Below are positions 25,642 to 38,000 of a stretch of 64,000 bases of DNA, one piece after another. A program made the position numbers and the translations under genes. Location: the NCBI GenBank assembly GCA_034509425.1, contig JAVTVJ010000040.1, positions 7,145,001 to 7,209,000 of the forward strand, read 5' to 3'. The notes below the pieces were generated by a model. It saw only the letters and a program-made list of their open reading frames with translations. It had not been told where the DNA came from and ran no database searches. This DNA is from Eopsaltria australis. Lineage: Eukaryota; Chordata; Aves; Passeriformes; Petroicidae. Numbering within the stretch: position 1 is the stretch's first letter; each line of letters starts with the position of its first letter.

Positions 25642-28600
25642 CTGCATGGCAAAGCATACAAAATATTTTTGTGATCACAGAGGAAAGCTGAAACAAATTT
25701 GCCGTCACCCACCTCGTGTATTTACTATTAATCCCAGCAGAAACGTAGTTTCAGATAATTTTTAGACTATTTATGAATCTGGCAATCCATTTGCTGTTCT
25801 CATCACCCAACCCAAAACCTGAGTGCTCAGGCACTTGGGAGCAAACAGTGACATTGGATCCTGCTTCCTGGCAGGAAATCGTGTAGTTGTGCAAGTGGGG
25901 TTGCATAGAAGGGCTCCTGTTAGCACAGAGCACAGATAATTTGCCAGCTCCAAGCTACACAAGGGGCACAGAAGCTCTATGGAAGATGGAAATGCCAAAT
26001 AAACGACTGACTTAAAGTAAGTAAAGGTATTTGAAAAAAAGTGGAATTTTTTCTTCCACAGGAGAGAGCAACCTCAGTTTTCCTCAGTTGGAAGATAAAA
26101 GGGCTACTTTTGCTTGTTAAAGCCAGGCACTCTGCCAATAGCACACACAGCTCTGCCAAATCACTCATTATATTTCTTTTCCCTTTTATGTGGGGACTGA
26201 GTCAGGCAGGTTGCCAGTTCATGAACAGTCTGGGGATGTGGACAAATGTCCATTTAAGAAAGCAAGATCCCAGGATTATTTTTGCTTGTCACTAAGCCGT
26301 ATTTAAACCCAGGTGCAATACTGCAAAGTACCTGTTGATTATAAACGAGCCCACTGGTGGAGCACAGCTGCTACCTCTATACTGTGCTATTACTCCATCT
26401 AAGCATTATATGTCAGTTATATCCAAAGCCAACCTGAATGACTTTTTCCAATACATTTTTAGGTATGATATCCAACAACTTGCCAAAACACAACTATACT
26501 AATGACCAGATTATGTTTTTAACTGCTTATCTTGCATGATCTACTTGTTACAAATTCACGCTACCAAGTGCTCAATATAAGACCAGCAGCTTAGCAACCC
26601 AATATACTCCCTTCTTATGCTTAGCCTAACTTCTAGTCTTACAGGACAGTTTGGAGGTAAAATGCTAAAATCCAGAAAGTTGGAAGCTAATGAAAATGTT
26701 GTTTATCAGCAAAAGAGCAGAAATGGAGATATAAACAAGAGTTTCTGTCTGTAACTGCCCAGCTGGTCACGAAGCAGTGGCTGTGATGCAGAACTGCTTC
26801 ACTCAGAAACATGCAGAAAGATAAGAATTCCTAATTTCTGTACCAAAATACCTGAAAGCCATGGATCTGCAGGTGAGCTGCTTTTATAAAAGATGGGAGA
26901 GCATTAGAGTTTGCTGGACAACCTATTGCCTAGAGCGGGGATCAAAAAACTTCCACTGAAGCTTTAAAGCAGTAAGCAGTAGGGCAGGTCGCAGACTGAC
27001 TGCACTTGGTCAGTGAACAGCTCGTTAACTCTGGCTGCCCTTCAGAAACAGCTTGGAAAGAAAAGGAAAATCCCAATATGGGCAGAACAATTCTTAGCTC
27101 CATCATCAATTTCTGCAACCATTCTAATTTTGAACTTGATTGTGTAACCTCTGAATATACACACATTATTTTATCCAAACCCTGCCAAAGGAAAGACAAT
27201 TCAACCCTGGTTTACTGGAATATCATAGAGGAATTGCATCTATTGGCTCATCTGCAAATACTTTTAATATCTTCAGTATTTCCTCTCTGTTTATGCAGGT
27301 TCAGTGGCTGCATAAGAAATATCCTTAATCTCTCCTCTTCACATGTATTTTGCTTTTTTATTAATAATCATGCAAAACTTATACTTGCAAAATTATTGGA
27401 AAAGACTTTAAAAGAAACCTAAATCGCTCACCTGGATACATGCCAAAGGCTCATTTGTCCAAATCGAATAGCCACCGACTAAGTATATTCTACCATTGTG
27501 GACAGCAACTCCAGACTCATTTTGACCTAAAGCAAAGAAGGAAATAGAAACCACTTTCAGTGTTTAATTAACCCTTTTAACACTGAGTGCTGGAGTTCTG
27601 CAATGGGATGCAAACACTCCTGGCAGTAACTTGACTGTTGCAGAATTCCAGACATGTTGGAGCGAAGGTGAGGTGTGGGGGCAGTTCCTTGCTCTCCTCA
27701 GGAGCCCCGCCCGCTGCTGCCCAAATAAACAATAAACCCAGATGAGCAATAATGTGGCTGTGCAGGGACCATCTGCTCCATCCTCATGTGTGTCACAGGT
27801 GACAGGCACAGTCCCCACCTGCCCCTCAGCCTCCATCGGACACCAACATCCAAACAGCCACAGAGGCTGAGAGCACCTGGTGCCCCTTGCATGCTGCCCA
27901 CACCTGTTCAACCCTGCTCCTCCAGGTGCAAGTACGGTGAAAATTGCAGGAGCTGCTGCACAAGTTCATCCCCATAGCAACAAGTTTGGAAGTTTGGAAG
28001 GAAAAATACAGCCTTAAAAAAATCTGCACTACACAGTTCACCAAGCACATTTTACTGCCAGTTGAACTGACAGAAAGAAAGGCTTAGACAGCTTCTCAAG
28101 ATGCAGTTGTGGAAACAACCTGCAGGCAGTGGAGAGGAGGCTGCCTCACAGCATTTAATAGAACAGGGTCAGCCCCAGAATGAGGAGGGTGCCAGGGGTT
28201 TGCAGTTGCAAATCAGATGACATCCTTCTCAAAGGCTGTCAGTTCCTCCAGATAATAAAATAACTAGTGAGCAAAAGATACATGGAAAAACTAGTTCTCT
28301 TTGACAATGTGTAATTCTTTTTTAATCTATGCCTCTCCCCCCAGTGTCCATTAACTACTGTGATGGCCTGACTTTGAAACCAAGCATCCCTGCTGTTGGT
28401 GCTACCCTAAAAATGTATCACATGCCTCTCTTGAAGCATGGCCAGCAGGTTCAGGGAGGTGATTCTGCCCCTCTACTCCACTCTGGTGAGAACCCACCTG
28501 GAGTGCTGTGTCCAGCTCTGGGGTCTTCAGTATAGGAAGGACAGTGACCTGTTGGAGCAAGTCCAGAGGAGGCCACCAAGTTGGTTAGAGAGACAGAACA

Positions 28601-31600
28601 CCTCTCCTATCGTGAAAGGTGGAGAGAACTGGGGTCTGTGTATCCTGAAGAGAAGGCTTCAGCATGACCTAATTGTGGCCTTCCACTACCAGCAGAACTA
28701 CTACTTCTATCAGAAGATGGAGAGGGGCTTTTTAAAAGGGCATGTAGTGACAGGACAAGGGGTAATGGCACCAAGCTGAAAGTGAATAGGTATAAATTAG
28801 GTATTAGGAAGAATGTCTTTACTGTGAGGGTGGTGAGGCTGCCCAGAGAAGCTGTGGATGCCCAATCCCAGGAAATGCTCAAGGCCAGGTTGGATGGGGC
28901 TTTGAACAACCTGGGTCTAGTGAGAGGTGTCCCTGCCCATGGCAGGGGGTTGGAACTAGATGATTTTTAAGGTCCCTTCCAACCCAAACCATTCTATGAT
29001 TCTGTCTCTCCCTGGGATTCAAGGGGATACTACATCTGGGAATAGTATCAGGTGGAGGTGAACTTTGGTGAACTGGGGGGCAGGGACAGTGAGCTGCAGT
29101 GCTTTGCAAGTTCCAGCTATACAAGTTCTTCCTAATAAGTCAAAAAGAACTTGACAGATCACGTAGTTAACTAAGTGCTCAATTCACTTCTGACTTGACA
29201 GAATTCCAACAAGGACACCTCCTTTTGGGTAATTTATTAAGAAGATACTGTTTGTAAATAAGCGAGAGTTAACCGATTTCAGTGAAAGTTTTGCCCTATA
29301 ATGCCAGCAGAAACCACTACAAAATGATGTTGCATGGTAAAAACACATCAGACTCTTATACACTCAACAACAGAGCTAAACCAATACCACAAACAAGCTT
29401 TGGGAGAATTAAAAAACAGAGTCAAATTATTTTTGACTGCTTAATTAAATAAAATTTATCTGCACCTTCTTTGAAATTTAATGCACAATGTGCTAAACCA
29501 AATGTTTTGTCGACCACTGAATGCCAGAACTGTAATCAAAAGTGTCTTCTTGGCTAACGGTGGTCCCTAAATTGGAAGCAATTGTAGCAAAGTCATGGAG
29601 TTCACATACTAAAGGCATGTAAAGGGAAAAGATGTTTCAGCCCAATAGCAGAGAGCTCCCCTTTTGTACGATGCCCACCTGTCAGCATGTTGAAGCTACA
29701 ACGGGTCCACTGGTCAGGTGTCTATGCTGTAGGAGTCTATGTGACGGACCAGGATCCGATCGTTGTTGTAGTCCAGGTCATTCCCACCCAACACGTAGAG
29801 CTTCCTCTGGACAGCGGCCATGGAGTGATACACTCTCCTCTGCAGCATCGGGCTGCGGCTCAGCCACTTGTTCTGGAAAGAGAGACAGCTTGTCTAAGCA
29901 CTGCTCAAAGACACACCTACACTGGCAGTGCAATGAACAGTAGCACAGCACTGGTTTCTTCTTACCCTTGGTCAGGAATCACAAGTGCATCTACTTGTTC
30001 TGTTCATATGCTAGACATGTGTGTTGGCTATAACACTGAATAAGGATACTGGACTTTAAACGTGATTTACAGTTCTCACATTTAAGTTCATTAATTTAAT
30101 GGCATTTCTTGCTCTATTTTTTTTTGTCTAGCTCATCAGGTTTCAAAGGTTTTTTTTTTCTTTATAACTCAGTAGCAAATTCTCCTTAAACCAGACTATT
30201 AGATGTCTCCTTTGTATACAATGCTAAAATTATCTGTATCAATGAGCTCTGTTATGAGAGAAGAGAGATTCTTCTGCCTTTCGTTATTCAGAAGCTTATT
30301 TGATCTTATCCTTGGGGAATGAAACAACAGGAAAAATAATTTCCTAAAGAATCTTCTCAAATGATTCATGTATTTGGTTTAATGTCAACCCCTTTATTTG
30401 TGGGAACTTACAAAGTTACAACCTTTTGCATATTTTTCTTACTCATTAATAATATTCAAGAATTGTACCTGTTTAGGGAACAGGCAGGAAGACACAGAAG
30501 ACAAGGAACTAAAGCAGAGTGTTTTATACCTGAGAAAACAATTTCTCCTGCTATGCCTACCAAATCAAACAACCTGGCAACGGATAAGATTAATTTAAGT
30601 GGAGGAAGTTAAAAATCTGTGAGGAAATTTTTTGCGATACACGTGCAGCAACTCGAGAGCCTCTAAGCCTCCTGCCTTTTAACCTCCACCATATATAGCT
30701 ATACATTTCAATGTGTAATAGTTGAATATTAGGCATTAATGTTTGCATTAGTAGTCCAGTCTCTTAACACCAGACTATAGACACCATCTGCTTTGCAAAG
30801 CCTGCCTGCATCCCCTGATTATATCCTTAGCTTCCTCCACTGCAGTGCCTGCCAGGTGAGCCTCAAAGCGCTGCAAAGGCAGCGAAGCAGAGGGGCCTGG
30901 CGGGGTCATTTCTAATAAGCCGGTGTGTGAATACTAATCAGTGGTGGGGAAGCAGAGGTCAGCGCAGCCGGCTTGTTGGCAGGTAGCTGTGTGCTCGGTG
31001 GCAGATGGCAGGCATTATCGACTCGCCACAAAGGCCTCGCGCAGGAGCAGGCGCCGCGGCTCCGTGATGGAGCTATTGAGATTCCGTGCGAGATGCAAGC
31101 AGATGTGATGGTTTCCAGTACCCACCGTAAACAATATGCCAGCAGAATTTTTAAAAAGAGCTTGTGTGTACAAACACGAAGCAGACGTCGTTTGAAGAAT
31201 GCAAGTGCACAATTCCTCTGTAACTCTTCATGCGCCAGGCTGAGTTCCTCACCATCAGCACTGAGGCAGCCTCAGGACCGGTATTCCGGGGTGCAACTTT
31301 CACATCAGCAAGTGAAGAACCCAAGTGAAAGGTACACAACAGAAACATGGTATCCAAATACGTGTCCCCCTCACAAGCAAAGTAAGATTGCTACCTGTAA
31401 TTGCTACTTGGATTTAGGACAGTCAGCATTTGTACAGTCAATGATAAAACTGTACCTCGAAAAGAACGAGGCAGGTGTGTTATCTCCTGCTTTCTGCTTC
31501 AAGCCCCATATGTGCTGTGCTTTAAAAAGTCAGTGGGAACCACATAGAAGTATCTCCTGGAATGATTTTGTTCCAAATACAGCAATCAAAGACCCTATCC

Positions 31601-32017
31601 TACAATCAGAAAAGTCAATACTCTTCCACGTGGGTGTAAATCAGGCTATGCAACTCTGATTGCAAGCTTAGGACTTTTAATTCCTAATACAAGCAAGAGG
31701 GCATAACCATGCCCTAACCCTCTGAAATGGTTACTGAGCCGTACTAACCTAATCAAAACACATACATAATGTATGAAATAATCCCTAAAAGATATTTTAG
31801 GTGCTTGGGTAATGAAATGATAGGCACCCTTGCAGCCAGCAGAGTGAGTCACGGCCAGGTAGCACAGTTCTCAAAGTGTACAGGAAACAAAAAGGCCCAC
31901 ATATGCAATTCAAACCAGAAATGTCAATGACAAAGAGCGGTTTTGGGATGCTGACTTTGAGTATACACTGCCCAGGGCTGCTGGATTACAATAGAAAAAA
32001 ACAAAAAAAAAAAAAAG

Positions 32018-32068
<51 letters not shown>

Positions 32069-35000
32069 AAAAAACAAACAAAAAAAAAAAAACCCAAGCA
32101 AAATAAATATTTATAAATAAAGAGGATTTAAAGCACATTTCTGTATTTTATCTAAGATGTTTCTAATTCCTACAGGCTTAAAAATATAGTAAGTTGTCAG
32201 GGTCTCCATTACTCATTAAACTCACACATCAGTACAAAGTGAATTTAAAACACCACTAACTCAAATGGTCAGTGCTTTAAGCCTTACAAAATCCTTGTAT
32301 GTATTTGCCAAGAGACATGTTTGAAGCAAAACAAAACATATATAATACAGATACTCACCTGTTTAGGATCATAGACCATGAGTCTATTTTGATATTGTGC
32401 AGTATTTGTTACTCCTCCTATAAAAGAGTTTATACAGATTACATTTTTTCATATAAGCAAAGCCAGGACCAAGATCAGGTACAACAAAATAACCAATTCT
32501 AGAGTTCATTTGCAGATAATAATTACATTATATACCATCACTTCTGCTTACAATCCACTGCACTTCATCTGATTAAAAGGGGAAAATCTGCGCCATTTGT
32601 CAAACATACAGAAACAGAATAGCATCAATAAACACTCCCCACTCACTTCTTTCATAGAGCTAATTCTATGGGCCAAAAATGAGATAAAAATTGATCTGTT
32701 TATACATAATTGTGCATTCAGCCCTCATCAAGACACACAGATAAAACACATTCCTGTTCCAAGGAACATACAGCGTGTGACACAGTTTAAAAGAGGAGAA
32801 GGTGGGCTTGCATCAAAGGGAAGAAAGAGGTCAGAAAGATGCTCTGCCTTACCAGGAGCATGACAGGGGAAAGTGCCAGTTAGCACAGTGCAAACTTGTG
32901 CAACTGTGAGCACCTATACATTTGAAATAGTTTGTATTATGGAGAGAATATCTCCTGGTTTAGTTGTAAACTTGGGTTGGAAGTTCCTCCATAGTGACCA
33001 GAAACAGCACTACCATCTACTTTTCAATAATGGTCAGGAAAGCATGGTGTAAAGCACCTCAGAAAAGCTCAGAATAGAGTCTGACCCAAGTAGATGCTGC
33101 AAACCAGCTATTTACCTCAACACAGTAAAGAGACATTTAATGCCTGATCATCCTCTTCTTTTCTTTTAAATGGCAAATTTCACTAAGTAAACATAGAAAA
33201 CTTCTTCAGTCTGTAATCTTACCTGTGCAAACATGTTTTTGAATGTGCTCAGGCCTTCTGGGGATATGGTGTCACTGGAACACTCCCACAGTTCCCAGTC
33301 CCCCTCTGGCACCATGCTAGGCCCACAGGAAGATGGAAACAGAAATAATGCCTGCAAGCTGCACATCACCTTCATCCTGCCAGGTGGTCTGGGCAGAACT
33401 AGGGCATGTCACTGGCCACACACTGGTGAGATACTGACAGACAAACTATTCACAATACAGTTTTAATGGCACATGCCAATAGCGGACAAAATCCACAGCA
33501 GTGAGGGGAAGGATTTTCATCTTACTTCATTTCGTTTTGTTGATGCTTCACTTTTTGTGAGGGCATACCCTGTCTCAGCCAGGACAGCAGCACAGTGACT
33601 TACATTCCTGCTGGCTGAGCAATGACCCAGTCCCACTAAGGTTGCTGGGTTGGCTTTTCCCCTTTTATCCCCAAGCTCTGTGCTGGGGAATCCTCATTTT
33701 GCCAGCCTCCAGCTATGCTGAGAGCAGCATTTTGGTTCAGAGCCATAACGCGATTTTGAAGCAACTCTACCACCTCCCCCACATCATTTTAGGCTTTAGG
33801 CTGGGACTGGTTTGCATTCAAGTTAAACCAGAAGCTCTGCTTCAGATGTGCACCAGCTCTGCTCCAATTCCTAATGGCAGCATAAGGGTGTGAAAAAACA
33901 ACTGGCCTTTTGGCTTTGTACCATCTGAGTACTGGGGACATTTGAGCCAGAGGACCAGAACAAACGTGGTCCAACGAAAATAATGTGCAGGGTACATGGA
34001 GTAAACCTTGGTGCCAAGGTTTTACCTGCTGATCTGCTCCTACTGGGCTGAGCCACTTGCTGACATAAAAGTACCCTCAGATCACTCCAAATAATTTGAG
34101 TGGGGGCAAGAATTGATAGCAGAAACTACAGATATATCTATTTTAGAGCCTTTTCTTCAACTGCATCAGCAAGGAGAAATGATGCTTGGGTGCATCTCTG
34201 CAAGCATCAGCCTGTACAGGGCACTTACAGAGGGACGACAGCACAAATTCCCAACTCAGAGATGCTCACAGGCTAAGAGATAGATGGGAGGAGATGTAAT
34301 CTCTCCAAACTGTTTCCATCACACTATGCCACACCTGCCTATCATAGCACATGTGAAGTGCACACACAAGAACAGGCACTGCAAAGCAATGACTGCTCCT
34401 GTGTCTGATCTCACAATCTTATTTGTCTCCACACTGTTGTGCAGCCTTCACATTTCTAGTGGTCATCAGCCACACAGACAAAACAATCTTTTTTAATATC
34501 TGTTTTGTAATTTGATTTTTTTTTTTACATACAGTTATTTTCACTCCCAGCATAATTTCTAAAATGAGATATCAGATTAGTATTTTGAAAAATAAAAATC
34601 ATAGTTATTTGGATTATTACCTCCAGAATGTTAAACTACAGGAGACACATTCAAAACACAATGCTGGGTCATACATTTCCATTCTGAAAGGACACCTTAA
34701 TTTAGGGGGAAAGATGTGAAGGAAGAAGAGAAAGAAAAGTGGTATTTCTTCATAAAATAATAAAATAAGCAAAATTATTTCCTTCTCTTCACAAAGAGCC
34801 CCTCACATCAAGTACACAGCTTACATTTTTTCCCCTGCAATGTTGCTCATCTCTGGTGTTTTATCATTATATTCCCTTCACATACCGCTCTTCACTTTTA
34901 GATTAATCTGCCAAAATGAGATGCTAAGGATTTGCATACAGATTTGACTACACAAAAATAGATCTGGAATTAATAACAGTCTCTATATGTTTTAATTTCT

Positions 35001-38000
35001 TCTAGACTGGAGTACCCTTGCCTCCAGCAGTATTCTTGGCTTTGAAAGTCATCAAGCTGATTTGTCTGCTCTTAGGTTATGATGCCACATGCTGCTACAC
35101 TGTCCCCTGCAATCAAAGTGCTCGCAGAGATAGATTCCATGCCTTCCCCTAACAAGTATATTTTATAGATTGGCAGTTTTGATCTCCCCTCCCCAGGGGG
35201 ATAATCTGCATCTTAACAGGTTTCTATAGATACATCTGTCATTAAATATGCCATCTTATATCTGCATCAATTTTCAAACTCTAGTTCCTTCTAACTTTGA
35301 AGTGCTATAGCAAAAGTTTAAAATTTTCTGCCAAAATTCAAATTTAACAAGTCTGCAATGTCCCCTTGAACTATTTTTTTTTAAATACTCCAGACAGCTG
35401 GGAAAGGGCAAAAGAGCAGCAATATGTCTCTTAAAAATAAGAAAAGAAGGGAAAAAGAGTTTAAATGGTACTAAAAATAATACATGCTTTCTCAGAAAAG
35501 AAATGGGGTAATCTGAGAGAATTTCTTAAACTCCTCTGCCATGTTTTCTACGAGGAAAGGAGAGGAAGTATTTAAAAATACAAACTATGCTATTAAATTT
35601 GATGTCAAGCAATAACAGCTAATGTGGTAGTAACCCAACAGTTAGAGAAAGAGGAAAAAAAAGTCTGGCTGGTTAAATGACAGAAAATTTACAGTTTGGT
35701 CAGCATTTGCTGTTTTTATAAACTGAGTGATGATTACACCACTTTAATATGAGCAGTTTGCTTTGAGGACTTCAGTTCCTGGGAGGCAAGGAGCACCCTC
35801 AGGATAAGACTGTCCTTCTTGCTCTTACAGACAGGAGCACACCCTCATGGAAAGGCCATCATCCAACCCATGGGCTCATAATGTTTTTACACTGCCGCAA
35901 AAACTGTCCCTCACTCCCTTGTCGGCTGTAAATGTTGCTTTTTAAGCCTTCCAAGACCTGCAAGTTCCCAGCTCATGCAACAGTGCCCCTCTACACAGGG
36001 AAATTGCTCAAGGATTCTGAAACACACCTGGTCCATACCTTTCCCACACCTGAGAAACATTTTGCATTGTTACAGTCCCCCCAAACACTTCACAAACTGC
36101 ATTGAGAAACACCTTCAAGATGCACTTCTAAAAAGAGAAGGGTAGGAGGCAGTAGATTCAACATTTTCCTAAATGACAATTTGCAAGCCATATTTATAAC
36201 ATGGCCTTGTAAGGCCCCATATGACTTGAGAAATCAAATCCCATCCAAATCCCTCAGAAAATATCACAAGTCTCTCTGCAGTCCCCAAGCACGAGGCGGC
36301 GTGCGGGAATCCGAGTTCACAGGGAGACGTGTAAAACTACATGTTGGCAAAAAGCTCCTTTGTGTGCTCCTTCCAGCAAATCCAGGGAATATATAGAAAC
36401 CCATGACATGTACCCCAAGGTGCTCTGCTATTTTAAAACAGAACTCTCTCCTCTCTTAGGTGCCTGTGTATTAAACACAAGATAATCCTTCCTCAACACG
36501 CAAACCTGCTGCCTTTCACTGCAGCCAGCCCAGGTGCAGCGAGCACAGCTGGGCTGGAGCAAATTCTCCCAAGGTAAGGCGTTCCCTGGAAGAGGCCAAC
36601 AGCAGCTCTGATTAGTGCTCTTTGACTCCAGATGCAAACAAGCAACAAACCCTGGGCTTGTTTCAACCACTAAAGATGGATGTTTACATTCATTCTAAGG
36701 AGAATCAATGTCATCAAACCAACAGTCACAGAAAGGTGTGAGATCATTCATTCAAATACAGTAAAAATGAATTCTGTATATATATGGAACATATAGAGAC
36801 TAAGACTGGGCCATTAAGGCAATTTTTATGTACTTGTTAACCTCCCATTCCCAGTAAATCCTGTGCCAGCCACACTGTAAAACTTGATTTGGTTTCATTC
36901 TATAAACTTCTATTATTCCAGATCTATTTTTCATGAAAGAATTTTATAGACATTTACTGAGAAAAAGTTCTTTACTTCACAACACCATACTGGTAGTAAG
37001 GTCATACTTTTCATCCCAAATCACTTGCAAACTCAAAATAATTCTTCAGATATGTTACCACCATCATTTCCTTAGTCAAACTCTCCACCATTAGGGAAAA
37101 AACGACAATTTTAAACTCAAAAGAATCTTGAACTTTGAAAAAAATATATTTATCTCCTATATTAAGTACAAAGAACTGTACAAGGTTAGCTTGTTTACCC
37201 CATTCCCCCAAGCTGAGTTTCTATGTGCATGTCAAGATGTTATTTTAGCTGACACACTTAAGGTCAGACAACCTGGGCCTCTGCAAAACAATAGTGTAAC
37301 ACTTTGTTTAAAACAAGACTTTTCATGTGCTAATCTCTGGAGCACCTAAGGGAAGGGGAAGTGTCATTATCCCAAGATGCAAGGGCAGGAATGGCCCAGA
37401 GCTGGAGTGCCTGGCAGAGGTTCCCTGCCCCTCGCTGCCCCCAGGAGCACCAGACCTATACCGGTGGAGGAAGGTTAACATGGATAGAAAAGGAGGTCTC
37501 CAGATTTGCATGTGCACTCCACAGAGGATGCTGGGAAATGGACAGAGTTCAAGTCCCCGCTCTCATGGAAAATATTTCCCCGCTTTTATAGATAGTGATT
37601 GTTAGTCATGTTGAACTCCAAAGTGTTTAGTGTACTTTGTTTTTCTTTCACTGAAATACTTCACTTTTCAAGCATTGTGGCATGCAATTTGTTTGTGAAA
37701 TTGGCCATGGCATCAGATGTTAACTGGAGCCTAGAAGAATCACCTTTCTATAAAATTTCAAAACCATCTGCCCAATATAATGTCAGTACAGAGAACTTGT
37801 TTGTTGTGGTTTTACCCCAGTCACTAACTCAGGCTCAAACAGCTGCCCATTCACTCCCCCAGCATGGGATGGAGAGAGGGAATTGGAAAAGTAAAACTGA
37901 GAAAAATTGTGGGTTGGGATTAAGAGAGTTTAACAGATAAAGCAAAAGCCAGGCACACAAGCAAAGCATAACATGGAATTAATTCAGTGCTTCCTATGAG

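Larger units (their letters stand above)
29873..32358 (-). other. KLHL32: KLHL32 intron (2.49 kb) with CpG-dense stretch and A tract
   Basis: It holds a CpG-dense stretch (30869-31290), a 228-codon antisense open frame (30973-31659) of unknown meaning and a roughly 100-base A-rich tract (31995-32094). Confidence 0.8.

Noticed and set aside
25477..25674. 65-codon open frame on the + strand
   Set aside because: Antisense shadow of the KLHL32 terminal exon.
28438..28779. 113-codon open frame on the + strand
   Set aside because: It is a decayed remnant of CR1 ORF2, not a host gene.
29714..29716. KLHL32 called a pseudogene because of the TGA
   Set aside because: The other five exons are intact, conserved and correctly spliced, so one base difference is not enough to call the whole gene dead.
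29632..30043. Overlapping 103- and 118-codon open frames on the + strand
   Set aside because: Antisense shadows of the KLHL32 exon at 29679-29872 extended into the intron.
31876..32106. Poly-lysine (+) and poly-phenylalanine (-) open frames
   Set aside because: They are translations of the A-rich tract at 31995-32094.
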